From an uncultured bacterium (GTDB taxonomy: Bacteria; Verrucomicrobiota; Kiritimatiellia; RFP12; UBA1067): a DNA stretch of 55,998 nucleotides. The translations under genes were made by a program, and so were the position numbers. Below the pieces are notes generated by a model. The model searched no databases. It was not told the DNA's origin and saw nothing but the letters and a program-made list of their open reading frames with translations. The stretch's first letter is position 1. Every line of letters starts with the position of its first letter. Shown one piece after another: positions 1 through 7,888 of the stretch. The stretch covers positions 1 through 55,998 of the forward strand of contig CACYNF010000004.1 of NCBI GenBank assembly GCA_902775595.1, written 5' to 3'.

Positions 1-357
1 CGCAGTCGAGTAATACTGCATTCCATCGGCAATGGTGGCACCGTTGGACATTACGAGAATCCAGTTGTAGCTCTGGCCACTGGTGGCAGAACTATAGACA
101 TCGTTTCCCTTTCCTTTGCCACTCAGCACTTTTGCGCCACCATCGCTAATGTTGTATCCCGCAATGGTAGTAGCAACATCAGCGCCACCAGCATCCAATG
201 CGGCAATAGCAGCGTCAAAGTTGGAGTTGAGCACCATATAGACCGTTGCATTTGCGTAGGTCTTTGATCCATCATTATCCATACCCCATGCAGCTGTCGC
301 CGCATGAAGCGAACCCGCAAGCGCAATCGCCGCAAGGCCCATAATTAGTTTCTTCAT
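1..357 (-). CDS. PEP-CTERM-type secreted protein, N-terminal part (module 0)
   Basis: The first 119 codons are visible and the gene runs off the left edge. It starts at complement 355-357 with a signal peptide (MKKLIMGLAAIALAGSLHAA) behind the A-rich leader with AAAGGAAAC that precedes all five genes of this family here. The mature part begins with a TAAWGMDNDG stretch and a small-residue-rich, probably beta-stranded region. The PEP-CTERM tail itself lies outside the window, so family membership rests on the leader, the signal peptide, the upstream hairpin and the position after a headless repeat protein, as in the four complete copies. Confidence 0.8.
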   Translation of the reverse strand, partial: MKKLIMGLAAIALAGSLHAATAAWGMDNDGSKTYANATVYMVLNSNFDAAIAALDAGGADVATTIAGYNISDGGAKVLSGKGKGNDVYSSATSGQSYNWILVMSNGATIADGMQYYSTA

Positions 358-422
358 CTTTTTGTTTCCTTTTCTTGGAGGCATGAGGTTCATCCCAATG
401 CCTCCTTGTTATTTGTTTTCCC

Positions 423-441
423 AGGCGACACCATGCCGCCC
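423..441 (-). promoter_or_regulatory. Conserved intergenic hairpin, copy 0
   Basis: In the coding sense the sequence is a 5-bp stem GGGCG/CGCCT around the 9-nt loop GCATGGTGT, starting about 10 nt after the stop codon of the repeat protein (TAACAATTT precedes it) and about 65 nt before the PEP-CTERM start. It is one of five copies with a changing stem and a constant loop. A second hairpin (GGAGGCAT/ATGCCTCC) follows in this copy only. Confidence 0.75.
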
Positions 442-450
442 ATGAAATTG

Positions 451-1212
451 TTACGGATTGAACGTGAACGTCTCCGAGTCGGTCGCAAGGCAGTTGTCAG
501 GGATGACAATCCAAAAAGCCTTTCCAGCAGGAATGTCATCAGCAGCCTGTGCATATTCACCATCGCGCCACCAACCAGCGGCAAGTCCCTCGTCAGTATC
601 CTCGCAGTAGTAGAACTTCTTCTGATATGCTGCTGCAATATCACTCGTCTTAATCCAAATCTGCGGGCAGTCATCGAGGTCGCAGTCGGCGTAGTCAAGG
701 AGCGGCACACCGTCCGAGACCTGAATCTTGGACATATTGAGAGCGTTCGGGAACGGATTGGCTGCGATGATATATCCACCATTGCAAACGGGAACGGTAA
801 TCCCGCTCGTCATGTCGGCGACCTGCCCGTTGAACGAGATGGAGTAGGACGCCTTGTCGTAGATCGATGCATCGTCAGGAATGACAAGCCAGAAGCCGCG
901 GCCAAGGGCAACCATATCTGCGACGGTCGGCGCATATTCGCCATCCCGCCACCAGCCAGCATCAAGGCCCTCATCTGTATCCTCGCAATAATAGAACTTC
1001 TTTTGGTACGCTGCCGCCGTGTCACTGGTCTTAAGCCAGATCTGCGGGCAGTCATCAAGGTCGCAGTCAGCGTAGTCGAGGAGCGGAAGATCGGTGGTGA
1101 TCTGAGTGCCGAGGTTCGCGGCGTCGGCATCAGAACCGCATTCGTTGAACTGAATCGCCAACATGTTGTACGATCCAGGGACAACATCCCTCTGGACATA
1201 TCCGACAGCGTT
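451..1212 (-). CDS. Headless NAVGY two-repeat protein, module 0 (5' truncated)
   Basis: About 253 codons from NAVGY to the stop. The protein has two tandem repeats of roughly 120 residues, each with DCDLDDCPQIW, YQKKFYYCEDTDEG and GWWRDGEY blocks and ending in a G(R/K)(G/A)FW(L/I)VIPD strand. The frame stays open upstream to about 1542, but that part has no signal peptide. The upstream DNA matches the module 4 flank in a different reading frame, so I take it as non-coding. In related bacteria such proteins normally have a signal peptide just before this motif, so the visible gene looks like a silent 3' cassette. The PEP-CTERM gene follows on the same strand. Confidence 0.7.
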   Translation of the reverse strand, partial: NAVGYVQRDVVPGSYNMLAIQFNECGSDADAANLGTQITTDLPLLDYADCDLDDCPQIWLKTSDTAAAYQKKFYYCEDTDEGLDAGWWRDGEYAPTVADMVALGRGFWLVIPDDASIYDKASYSISFNGQVADMTSGITVPVCNGGYIIAANPFPNALNMSKIQVSDGVPLLDYADCDLDDCPQIWIKTSDIAAAYQKKFYYCEDTDEGLAAGWWRDGEYAQAADDIPAGKAFWIVIPDNCLATDSETFTFNP

Positions 1213-1317
1213 CGCAAATGGGCGGGAGACTGAATTATAGGCATCTTGTGATTTGAAGGGGGGCAGAGATGGTGCAGTAAAGTGCAGTGCGAGAAGGGGA
1301 GAATCGGGTAGATTATC
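1198..1317 (-). other. Bipartite recombination-like site S0
   Basis: In the coding sense, ACTTTACTGCACC (complement 1271-1283) is followed 58 nt later by AACGCTGTCGGATAT (complement 1198-1212), which codes for NAVGY. The intervening DNA shares only a TATAATTCA-like patch with the other copies. The flank beyond, including a CCCGATTCTCCCCTTCT stretch, closely matches site S4 next to the recombinase gene. The role as a crossover site is inferred. Confidence 0.6.
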
Positions 1318-1318
1318 G

Positions 1319-1520
1319 GTGATGAGAAGGGGAGTATTTTCGCTTGGCAGTGGTGGCGACCTTAGAGTTCCCGCGTGGCTGAGGGGGCTCGACAAGTAGC
1401 ACGCCCAGGGGCCGATCACGCAAGATGAACACGTCGTCCAGCGGGCGAGGATTCTTGCCGAGCTGTAGGGGCTCATGGACATTTCGCCATTTGGTGCTAT
1501 TATTTGGTTGGCGGCTAAAA
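1319..1520. other. Non-coding spacer between modules 0 and 1
   Basis: No supported gene. A minus-strand frame of 75 codons here contains a DDVFILRDRPLGVLLVEP patch faintly like a Phd/YefM antitoxin strand. It lacks the rest of that fold and a partner toxin, so at most it is a remnant. The spacer runs from site S0 to the 285-bp repeat. Confidence 0.3.
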
Positions 1521-1805
1521 CATACCGCTTTATACTGCACAATCCGCTCGTTATACTGGTTTATACTGGCCTAAAATAGCGGTAAGAGAGTTCCGCGTAG
1601 ACCCATTAGCGGCAAGGTTTTCGGAGCCCCCAAAAACCGCGCAAGCCCCTTAAACCAATCGACAACTTTTCGATACTCCGCGACAATCCGCGCAATCCTC
1701 GCAAAACCCCAGTAAACACTATGCTTTCCTAAGCCTTCGCCGCGCTCCCCGCCCCACCCCGCGCAAGCCCCCGCAACCCGCCGCAAAACTGGTTTATAGA
1801 GATGT
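1521..1805 (+). repeat. 285-bp direct repeat, left copy
   Basis: Collinear without gaps with 20550-20834 and nearly identical over its first two thirds. It opens with ATACCGCTTTATACTGCAC and two further TTATACTGG words, contains an inverted echo (AAAATAGCGGTA) of its start, and ends in GGTTTATAGAGATGT. The left copy ends inside the first codons of the module 1 repeat protein, where the other modules have their NAVGY site. Differences between the copies would mostly alter the encoded residues of the apparent minus-strand frame, so the repeat is probably non-coding. Confidence 0.85.
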
Positions 1806-2142
1806 CGGCTACCAGACCAAGGATGTGAGGCAGTACCTCTCGGTTCAGCTCGCGACATTTGAGGATGTCGCTGCGGAAGGCATGAACATCCAGAGCATCA
1901 AGCCCGTTGCACCAGACGGAGAGGCAATTTCATCTGGCGACTTTGAAATCCAGATTTATGATGCTCTCGGTTCCATTGTAACCTCCTATGCCTATGTTCT
2001 CGGCGAAGATATCGGCGATGAATATGTTGATGGTTGGTACGAGGAAGACTGGGAGACGCTTGTAAATAAAACATTCAATCCCGGCGAGGGCTTCAACGTT
2101 TCTGCTGCTAAGGTAGGATATCTGAAGTTTCCCGCTCTCTAA
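1801..2142 (+). CDS. Headless DVGY one-repeat protein, module 1 (5' truncated)
   Basis: About 113 codons starting at DVGYQTKDVRQYLSVQ directly at the end of the 285-bp repeat. DVGY aligns with NAVGY of the sister genes. Only one beta repeat is present (VLGEDIGDEYVDGWYEEDW, then FNPGEGFNVSAAKVGYL), against two in the other four modules. An internal ATG at 1825 could allow translation but would give no signal peptide. The gene is followed at 6 nt by the conserved hairpin and then the PEP-CTERM gene. Confidence 0.65.
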   Translation, partial: DVGYQTKDVRQYLSVQLATFEDVAAEGMNIQSIKPVAPDGEAISSGDFEIQIYDALGSIVTSYAYVLGEDIGDEYVDGWYEEDWETLVNKTFNPGEGFNVSAAKVGYLKFPAL

Positions 2143-2148
2143 TGATTT

Positions 2149-2171
2149 GTGCGCGGCATAGGGTCGCGCGC
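2149..2171 (+). promoter_or_regulatory. Conserved intergenic hairpin, copy 1
   Basis: A 7-bp stem GTGCGCG/CGCGCGC with one G-U pair encloses the loop GCATAGGGT, six nt after the stop codon. Stem bases differ from the other copies while pairing is kept. A second small hairpin (GCCCTC/GAGGGC, 2183-2202) and the A-rich ribosome-binding leader follow. Confidence 0.75.
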
Positions 2172-2224
2172 GAAAACAACCAATGCCCTCTGTCAAAGGA
2201 GGGCAAACAAAAGGAAAACAAAAA

Positions 2225-2776
2225 ATGAAGAAACTAATGATTGCACTTGCAGCGATCGCAATGGCGATTGGTGTGCAGGCTGCGTCTGTTAAGTGGACAG
2301 CAACAAATGTTTATGCTGGCAATTCAACAGACAAGGTCGGGGGCGTAGCCTACTTCCTGACCACCGACATGGCATCAACCGACTCGTGGGCGAACCTGAA
2401 AACCGCCTCGGAATTTCAGACTGCACTCGCTGGCAAGTATAGTTGGACACCAAGCACAGCAGGCACATACAGCATCACCTCTGCTGGAGCTGTGCCCAAT
2501 GCGACTTTGGGGCTCGAAGATGGTACTGCGTATACAGCGTATCTACTCATCTTTGACACTGCGACAATAACGGATGAGTCGAAGTACTATATTACCAATA
2601 CAAAAGAGTTTTCGACATACAACGGTACTTCAACCGCTTCTATTGCGTTTGGAACTCAGGCAAATGCTTCTCAGGCTGCTGGTGGCTGGGCGACGGTTGC
2701 CGTTCCTGAACCGACGAGCGGCTTGCTGATGCTCCTCGGCATGGCGGGGCTTGCGCTCCGTCGTCGTCGCGCCTAA
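2225..2776 (+). CDS. PEP-CTERM domain protein, module 1
   Basis: 183 residues. The signal peptide MKKLMIALAAIAMAIGVQAA is followed by a small-residue-rich beta-type domain of about 135 residues (start SVKWTATNVYAG). The C-terminal sorting signal has VPEPTSGLLMLLG, a short hydrophobic helix and the arginine cluster RRRR before the final Ala. In this family the tail is recognised by an exosortase and the protein ends at the cell surface. No exosortase gene is in the window. The start is set by AAAGGAAAACAAAAA before ATGAAG, shared by all five copies. A strong intrinsic terminator follows. Confidence 0.92.
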   Translation: MKKLMIALAAIAMAIGVQAASVKWTATNVYAGNSTDKVGGVAYFLTTDMASTDSWANLKTASEFQTALAGKYSWTPSTAGTYSITSAGAVPNATLGLEDGTAYTAYLLIFDTATITDESKYYITNTKEFSTYNGTSTASIAFGTQANASQAAGGWATVAVPEPTSGLLMLLGMAGLALRRRRA

Positions 2777-2798
2777 TTCGTTAGTCGCATAGCAATGG

Positions 2799-2830
2799 AA
2801 AGCCCGTCCGTGATTGCACGGGCGGGCTTT
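2799..2830 (+). terminator. Intrinsic terminator after module 1 PEP-CTERM gene
   Basis: AAAGCCCGTCCG pairs with CGGGCGGGCTTT across the loop TGATTGCA, followed by a short T-rich stretch. The same hairpin, base for base, follows the PEP-CTERM gene of module 3. It lies before the next gene of the same module, so it probably reduces rather than abolishes distal expression. Confidence 0.85.
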
Positions 2831-2865
2831 CTGTTTGACTATGCTAAAGTGGAATGAGATGTTCT

Positions 2866-3702
2866 ATGATCGCGCCTCCGAAAACTGACTCAAATTGCAC
2901 CGACTGCAAGTGCCAGCAGCCCACCATTGGCTTGCTTTGGAAAGGTCTGGCGGTTGTCGTAGTTATTGCGATTGCCAGCGTCGTGTTCTTCTTCTCCCGC
3001 AAAGACAACAACGTTCAACCTGAAATCTCTGACGATGCGCGAACTACCGCCCTCAAGGAAGTGCAGCCAACAAAGTCAAGGGCAAGTTCCCAGGACACTG
3101 CCCTTCCTCGCTCCACTACGAAGGATATTGCTACGGTCGAGAACGAGCAACAGAAAGCCGCGCCGAAGTCAAACTCCCCCTGGGCGAACAAGCCGCCGAG
3201 GGTGATAAAGCATCGAGAATCAGACAAGAAACCTCGCCGATTCGTGTATGATTCGGAAGAGTTGATAGCCAATTTGCTGGAGATTGAACCCGGAACTCTT
3301 ATGTTTGGCGAGTTGCCATACGGCAAGCGGTTCAACGAGGACTTCAAGCAGGCCATAATGCAGAAGGTCAAAATCAACCCCGAAGACGACGAATATACAA
3401 AGGAACTCAAGCGGCAGGTGCAAGCGGTCAAGGATGACTTCAAGCAGATTCTTATAGACGGAGGCGACGTCGGGGAGGAAATGCGCAAGGCCCGCAACGA
3501 GCTGAAGGAACTTGGAATGTTCAAGGAGTCGCTTAGACGCGAGCTGTTTGAGCTCCGCAAGAGCGGAGAGTATTCAAGCGACGACATGAAGGACTTTATA
3601 ACTGCGGCGAACAAGATGCTCGAGGCCAAGGGGCTCCAGCCGCTGAAGGTTCCGCGCGTATTTTTGAGAAATCTCGAACTTAAGGAAGGTAAAACCAAAT
3701 GA
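2866..3702 (+). CDS. Single-pass membrane protein with coiled-coil, module 1
   Basis: 278 residues from ATG 2866, which matches the MIAP start of the module 3 homologue (an ATG at 2854 is also possible). A cysteine-bearing N-terminus (CTDCKC) precedes one membrane helix (about residues 24-44). A long charged and probably disordered linker then leads to a C-terminal region of about 150 residues that is strongly alpha-helical (PEDDEYTKELKRQVQAVKDD, EMRKARNELKELGMFKESL). The closing part ANKMLEAKGLQPLKVP is shared with modules 2-4. Function unknown. The stop overlaps the next start by 4 nt (ATGA), implying translational coupling. Confidence 0.85.
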   Translation: MIAPPKTDSNCTDCKCQQPTIGLLWKGLAVVVVIAIASVVFFFSRKDNNVQPEISDDARTTALKEVQPTKSRASSQDTALPRSTTKDIATVENEQQKAAPKSNSPWANKPPRVIKHRESDKKPRRFVYDSEELIANLLEIEPGTLMFGELPYGKRFNEDFKQAIMQKVKINPEDDEYTKELKRQVQAVKDDFKQILIDGGDVGEEMRKARNELKELGMFKESLRRELFELRKSGEYSSDDMKDFITAANKMLEAKGLQPLKVPRVFLRNLELKEGKTK

Positions 3703-4520
3703 AGAGCATATTTACAGTATTCTGCCTTGCGGCCTGCGCGTCGTATGTCGCAATAGCAGCCCCAGCCAAGCTTACCCCAGAGCAGATAAAGGCAAAGCAG
3801 GAGGCCTTTGCGAAGCTTTCCCCCGAAGAGCGTCAGAAGGCGATAGAGGAAGGCCGGGCGCACTTCCTCGAACGCACGGGCGGCTACGTCAGGAACACGG
3901 CGGGGCAGAAAGGCCGTGTGCTGATCGCTAACGCTCAGAAGTCGGTCCCGCTTGACGGGGTCCGCAAGTCCGTGACGAAGCTTGCCGAGCAGATGAAGAT
4001 TGCCATAGACATCGAGGCCATCGACGGTGCCGACACGGGAAATGCGGCGGCTTTCCTGAAGGACAGGAAGGCAAACGCGGTGGTCTACATTGTCGAAACT
4101 GGAAAGTCGCCACTGCTCGTCTCCCCAGACGAGTGCTGGGCAACCGTAAGCGTGTCAGCCCTTGGCGACGCCAACGCTACGTCCCGCCTCGAAAAGGAGA
4201 CCATGCGGGCGCTGACGTTCCTCTGCGGAGGCACGGCGAGCGGATACCCCAATCCGATGACATATCCCGTCACGGACGTCCGCCAGCTTGACCTGATCGA
4301 CGCACCCGACCTGCCAATCGACGTGATCCAGCGCATGCTTATGTACCTCGAAAAGCTCGGGGTGACGCCGTACAAGCAGGCCACGTACCGCACCGCCTGC
4401 AAGCAGGGCTGGGCACCAGCGCCGACGAACGACGTCCAGAAGGCAATATGGAACAAGGTCCACGAGATGCCCTCCGAGCCGATCAAGATCAAGCCCGAGA
4501 CCAGGAAGGTCAGCGAATAA
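3699..4520 (+). CDS. Secreted protein with GWAPxP/QKAIW C-terminal motif, module 1
   Basis: 273 residues with a signal peptide (MKSIFTVFCLAACASYVAIA, cut near AAPA). A charged stretch rich in Lys, Glu and Ala follows, then a mixed domain with VSPDECWATVSV (residues about 130-145) and EKETMRALTFLCGG. The C-terminal block GWAPAPTNDVQKAIW and KVHEMPSEPIKIKPETRK is the best conserved part among the four copies in the window. I know no family for it. The two Cys near the centre are not matched in all copies. It lies between the coiled-coil protein (4-nt overlap) and the GspF-N-like protein, so a shared envelope complex is plausible. Confidence 0.85.
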   Translation: MKSIFTVFCLAACASYVAIAAPAKLTPEQIKAKQEAFAKLSPEERQKAIEEGRAHFLERTGGYVRNTAGQKGRVLIANAQKSVPLDGVRKSVTKLAEQMKIAIDIEAIDGADTGNAAAFLKDRKANAVVYIVETGKSPLLVSPDECWATVSVSALGDANATSRLEKETMRALTFLCGGTASGYPNPMTYPVTDVRQLDLIDAPDLPIDVIQRMLMYLEKLGVTPYKQATYRTACKQGWAPAPTNDVQKAIWNKVHEMPSEPIKIKPETRKVSE

Positions 4521-4547
4521 CGGCTGTCGATCCGTCTTTGCCGAGCT

Positions 4548-5324
4548 GTGAAATACACATACGCATACAAGACGAGCGACGGTGTCCGGCACGAGGATTC
4601 GCTCGATGCCAACAGCCGTGACGAGGTCTTTGAGGTTCTTCGCGGGCACGGCATTAGGCCCATCAAAGTTGTCGCGGCGGACGGCTCTAAGGCGAACGGA
4701 GAGGTTCGCGGTCTCCGCAAACGCGCCGTGTTCGCCCTTGTTGCCCTCGCTGCAGCAGTCGCTGGTGTCGTCGCCTACTTCGGCGGGGAGCGCTCAGGCG
4801 CGGCCACAGCCGCCAATTACGCGATGTCCGCGCCTCGGCACCAGATTTACGGCGATCCGGCAACCGTCGAGGGGTTGGAGCGAGGCGACTTCGCGGCTCA
4901 TTTGCCGCGAGTCGGCGATCAGATGCTTGCGGTTTTTGCGCAACCTGGCAAGTTGATGTGCGCCAAGGGTGCGAATCCGAGGCGCATTGACGAAAAGAGC
5001 TACGGGGCTTTCGAAGCATACGCTAAGAACGACCTTGCCGTGGAGAATGACATAGCCATCAATTCAGCAGACTCACGTGAAATCACGGAACTGAAGCAGA
5101 TCGTGAACGGGATGCGCGAGGAAATGCGCGAGTACCTCGCCAATGGCAATGGAACGCCGCGTTCCTTCTGGCGACGGCTCAACGAGCGAACCGAGCAGGA
5201 GATTCAGATCTACGAGCGCACCCGCCGCGAACTGGAGAAAGAGACTTCCGAAGAGGTCTGGGAGCAGAAGAACGATGCCTTGCGGCGGTTGGGTCTGCGC
5301 ACAATTCCCAACCCCGGCGAGTAG
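4548..5324 (+). CDS. GspF N-domain-like single-pass membrane protein, type A, module 1
   Basis: 258 residues from GTG 4548. Residues 1-50 (KYTYAYKTSDGVRHEDSLDA, then RDEVFEVLRGHGIRPIKVV) follow the pattern of the first cytoplasmic domain of GspF/PilC, the inner-membrane platform of type II secretion and type IV pili. One membrane helix follows (about 62-80), then a region of about 180 residues ending in a long helix (RTRRELEKETSEEVWEQKND). A true GspF has two such domains and three helices, so this is a separate small protein with only the first domain. It is nearly identical to 12496-13272. Its stop lies 3 nt from the stop of the convergent module 2. Confidence 0.85.
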   Translation: MKYTYAYKTSDGVRHEDSLDANSRDEVFEVLRGHGIRPIKVVAADGSKANGEVRGLRKRAVFALVALAAAVAGVVAYFGGERSGAATAANYAMSAPRHQIYGDPATVEGLERGDFAAHLPRVGDQMLAVFAQPGKLMCAKGANPRRIDEKSYGAFEAYAKNDLAVENDIAINSADSREITELKQIVNGMREEMREYLANGNGTPRSFWRRLNERTEQEIQIYERTRRELEKETSEEVWEQKNDALRRLGLRTIPNPGE

Positions 5325-5333
5325 TCGCTACTC
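5319..5333. repeat. Palindrome at the module 1/2 tail-to-tail junction
   Basis: GAGTAG-TCG-CTACTC. The two TAG stop codons of the convergent genes sit in its arms with only 3 nt between them. The same arrangement, with TAG as spacer, occurs at 13267-13281. Confidence 0.8.
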
Positions 5334-6086
5334 CAGCGATTCAAGGGTTAGCGGGCGGATGCCGAGGTTGCGAAGTTTGTCGTTCTGCGACTCCCAGTAG
5401 TTGATGAGAGCATTTCCGCTCATTGTCTCTTTGGCTCGCTCCAGATTTGCCTTTGTGCGCTCGTATGCGGCGATCTCGGCGTCTTGCCGCTCTGTCAGCC
5501 GCCTGCCATAACTAACGACACTACCACCAGCGGCGACGTAGGCACGCGCCTCATTCTTCATGCCCTCGACCATCGCCTTGATCTGCCGCGCCTCAAGTCC
5601 ATCTTCGGTTGCGACGGGAACACTGCGGCCAAGCGAGGACTCGATCTCCTCGACGGTCGTGTTTCTCTGCGCCGCCTTAACACCCGGCACTGCGAAGGAG
5701 GCGAGGAAGCGGTCTCCTTCGTGTTCAAACACATCGCTCCAGCCGGTCAGAATGCCTTTCTCGATAATGGCCGCGTCGCCTATTGGATAGCGGCGCGTCT
5801 GGTCTGACTGAAATGCATCCACCACCAGCGTCGGGCGGACAATGCGCAGAAAGGCCGCTGTCGCGCCCACTGCGGCAACGAACGCCACGAGGATGGACAC
5901 AGCTACAACTCGCCGACGGACACCCACGGGCGCGCCGTTGGCCTTGCTGCCGTCTGCGGCGACTACCTTGATTGGGCGGATGCCCCGCTCGCGCAACACT
6001 GCAAATGCGGCGTCGCGGCTCGCGGCTTCTATCGACGCCTCGTGCCGTGTTCCGTCCGACGTCTTGTAGGCGTAGGTGTATTTCAT
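5328..6086 (-). CDS. GspF N-domain-like single-pass membrane protein, type B, module 2
   Basis: 252 residues. The N-terminus (MKYTYAYKTSDGTRHEASIE, then AVLRERGIRPIKVVAADGSK) is the same GspF-like domain as in type A. A membrane helix follows (about 58-80, VVAVSILVAFVAAVGATAAF) and then a different C-terminal region ending AKETMSGNALINYWESQND. It is nearly identical to the module 4 copy (13276-14034). The start overlaps the preceding gene's stop by 4 nt (ATGA). The partner of the N-terminal domain is unknown. Confidence 0.85.
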   Translation of the reverse strand: MKYTYAYKTSDGTRHEASIEAASRDAAFAVLRERGIRPIKVVAADGSKANGAPVGVRRRVVAVSILVAFVAAVGATAAFLRIVRPTLVVDAFQSDQTRRYPIGDAAIIEKGILTGWSDVFEHEGDRFLASFAVPGVKAAQRNTTVEEIESSLGRSVPVATEDGLEARQIKAMVEGMKNEARAYVAAGGSVVSYGRRLTERQDAEIAAYERTKANLERAKETMSGNALINYWESQNDKLRNLGIRPLTLESLE

Positions 6087-6853
6087 CGACCCTTCTTCGG
6101 ATCGAATTCAATCTTCATGGGTGTAGCGGGCACGGCGTGAACCTTGTCCCAGATCGCCTTCTGCACATCGTTCGTCGGCGCGGGTGCCCAGCCCTCCTGG
6201 CAGGCCTTCTTGTAGGTGGTCATTATGGCGGGACGCACATCTAGAGTTTCCATATACCCCTTGAACCTCTGTATCACGTCCACTGGCAAGCTCAAATCAG
6301 GATTCTTATCAAGGTCTGCGTGGTTGACGATGCCGCGAGTTAAGGCGCGTGGATACTGCGAGTTCGCCGCTCCGCAGAGATATGCAAACCCCCGAGACAA
6401 CTCCTTCTTGACGCGCGCCTCAAAGAATGCCGGACGCTCTTCCTTGGCTATTGGCGCAACGTTCACGAACGCCCAGCGGTTCTCGGGAGCCACAAGTATT
6501 GCAGGTAATGAGGCATCGTCAATGATGAAGAGCGTTGCATTGCCCTCAATCTTGGGATTCTTAAGGTCAAACGATGTTCCGCTCTTAAGCGAAATCTTGA
6601 ACCGTGTCTCTTTCGCGAAGTACGCGACAGATTCCTCGATCCATGCCTTTGGAATGCGGGTCTGGCAATCTGCGTACACAATTTCACCCTGTTGTGTGCC
6701 GGGCTTTACAATGCGCCCGCCTGTACGCTTGTCAACCTCTGCCTGATGCTCCGCTCTGCGAATAGCGAGTTCTTCAGGAGTGACGACTTCTTTAGCGTAT
6801 GACGTCGCTGCAAATACCACGACAGCGGACGCAAGAATTAGCATGTTCTTCAT
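6083..6853 (-). CDS. Secreted protein with GWAPAP/QKAIW motif, module 2
   Basis: 256 residues with a signal peptide (MKNMLILASAVVVFAATSYA). The mid-section has ATLFIIDDASLPAILVAPE and RWAFVNVAP, which recur in the module 3 protein (ATLFVVNDESLPTILHAPE). The end GWAPAPTNDVQKAIWDKVHA, then KIEFDPKKGR, is identical in module 4 from QKAIW on. No catalytic pattern is recognised. Start and stop both overlap neighbours by 4 nt, so modules 2 and 4 are tightly coupled in their last three genes. Confidence 0.85.
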   Translation of the reverse strand: MKNMLILASAVVVFAATSYAKEVVTPEELAIRRAEHQAEVDKRTGGRIVKPGTQQGEIVYADCQTRIPKAWIEESVAYFAKETRFKISLKSGTSFDLKNPKIEGNATLFIIDDASLPAILVAPENRWAFVNVAPIAKEERPAFFEARVKKELSRGFAYLCGAANSQYPRALTRGIVNHADLDKNPDLSLPVDVIQRFKGYMETLDVRPAIMTTYKKACQEGWAPAPTNDVQKAIWDKVHAVPATPMKIEFDPKKGR

Positions 6854-7818
6854 TGTTTGTTCTCCAGTTCTGTCATTAGTTTTCTACGGGTTATCGGGCC
6901 AAACTTCATTGGCGCTATTCCTTTGGATTCAAGCATCTTGTTGCAGGCTTCAAGCAGGGTTTCTACATCCTTTTCGGTAGTGCCTTCTGCACGGCGGAGT
7001 TCATTGAACTGCTTTCGCAGTTCCATTTTGTATCGCGCCAGGTCTTGAAGTTCCTGCCGTGTGTCGAGCATAATCTGCTCAATGTCCTCGCCCCTGTCGA
7101 GAGCGTCCTTTAGTTGTAGCTTCGCGGCAATGACGTCGCGCTTGAGCTGCGCCTGTTCAGGTGTGTCGTCCTCGGTCACGATTATTGGCGTTTTCAGAGA
7201 TTCGAGAAACTTCTCCTTGAACCGCCCAGTATAGCGTGCCGGTCCGACAAGAGCATCGCCAGGCTTTATAGAGAGATAGCAAGCTATCTCGTTGTCGCAG
7301 GCATGGTCAAAGATGTGGTAAGCACCTTTAGCTCGCGAGGCGACCGAGTTGGTAATCACGCCTTGACGTCTGTGCAGACGCCCTGAAGGTAGAAGGACAT
7401 ATCCATTGACAACCTCGCCGACCTTTGTAGGCCGGGCATTTGGATCGGGTTTCGGCGGCTCAACTTTTTCTTCGACAGGCTTGGGCCGTGAAATCGCAGG
7501 TCTAACCTCAACGATTTTTGAAGGCTTTTTAGGAGCGCTAACTGTTTTAGGATTCGGACTCTCCGTTCTTGTGGCGAGCAAGTACCACGCAGTAAAAGCA
7601 AGGCCGACAACAGCCGCCCCAGCCACAATGCCTCTAACAATCTTGGGTGACTGGCAATGTGCTCTTGCTCGAGGACGCTCGCGTGCACCTTCTTCAATTT
7701 TGATGGCTGATATGCCTTTGTCCGCAAGAACCTTGAATAGTGCTCCGCGGCTTTCGGCCTCGAACACATCGACTGTCGGACTGCCGTTCTTGGCTCTGTA
7801 TGTTATGCTCCAGTTCAT
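6850..7818 (-). CDS. Membrane coiled-coil protein fused to a GspF N-like domain, module 2
   Basis: 322 residues. Unlike its counterparts in modules 1, 3 and 4 it carries its own N-terminal GspF-like domain (MNWSITYRAKNGSPTVDVFE, then ALFKVLADKGISAIKI). A membrane helix follows (about 62-82), then a Pro/Lys-rich linker (KPVEEKVEPPKPDPNARP). The C-terminal half resembles the module 3 protein closely (NEIACYLSIKPGD, PIIVTEDDTPEQAQLKRD, CNKMLESKGIAPMKFGPITR). The fusion shows that the GspF-like domain and the coiled-coil protein belong to one system. A terminator lies just upstream. Confidence 0.85.
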   Translation of the reverse strand: MNWSITYRAKNGSPTVDVFEAESRGALFKVLADKGISAIKIEEGARERPRARAHCQSPKIVRGIVAGAAVVGLAFTAWYLLATRTESPNPKTVSAPKKPSKIVEVRPAISRPKPVEEKVEPPKPDPNARPTKVGEVVNGYVLLPSGRLHRRQGVITNSVASRAKGAYHIFDHACDNEIACYLSIKPGDALVGPARYTGRFKEKFLESLKTPIIVTEDDTPEQAQLKRDVIAAKLQLKDALDRGEDIEQIMLDTRQELQDLARYKMELRKQFNELRRAEGTTEKDVETLLEACNKMLESKGIAPMKFGPITRRKLMTELENKQ

Positions 7819-7834
7819 CGTGCCTCTAAAGATT

Positions 7835-7866
7835 GAAAGCCCGCCCGCGCATCGCGGACGGGCTCT
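7835..7866 (-). terminator. Intrinsic terminator after module 2 PEP-CTERM gene
   Basis: In the coding sense GAGCCCGTCCGCG and CGCGGGCGGGCTTTC form a stem of about 13 bp around a short loop, 17 nt before the next start codon. Confidence 0.75.
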
Positions 7867-7888
7867 CGCTTGTTATGCGTCTAATGAA

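Noticed and set aside
1313..1540. Possible Phd/YefM-type antitoxin remnant on the minus strand
   Set aside because: Only one strand-like patch fits, with no complete fold, ribosome-binding site or toxin gene.
1571..1858. Open frame in the 285-bp repeat, also present at 20600-20815
   Set aside because: The two copies differ mostly at positions that would change the residue, with no sign of coding constraint. The similarity is that of the DNA repeat.
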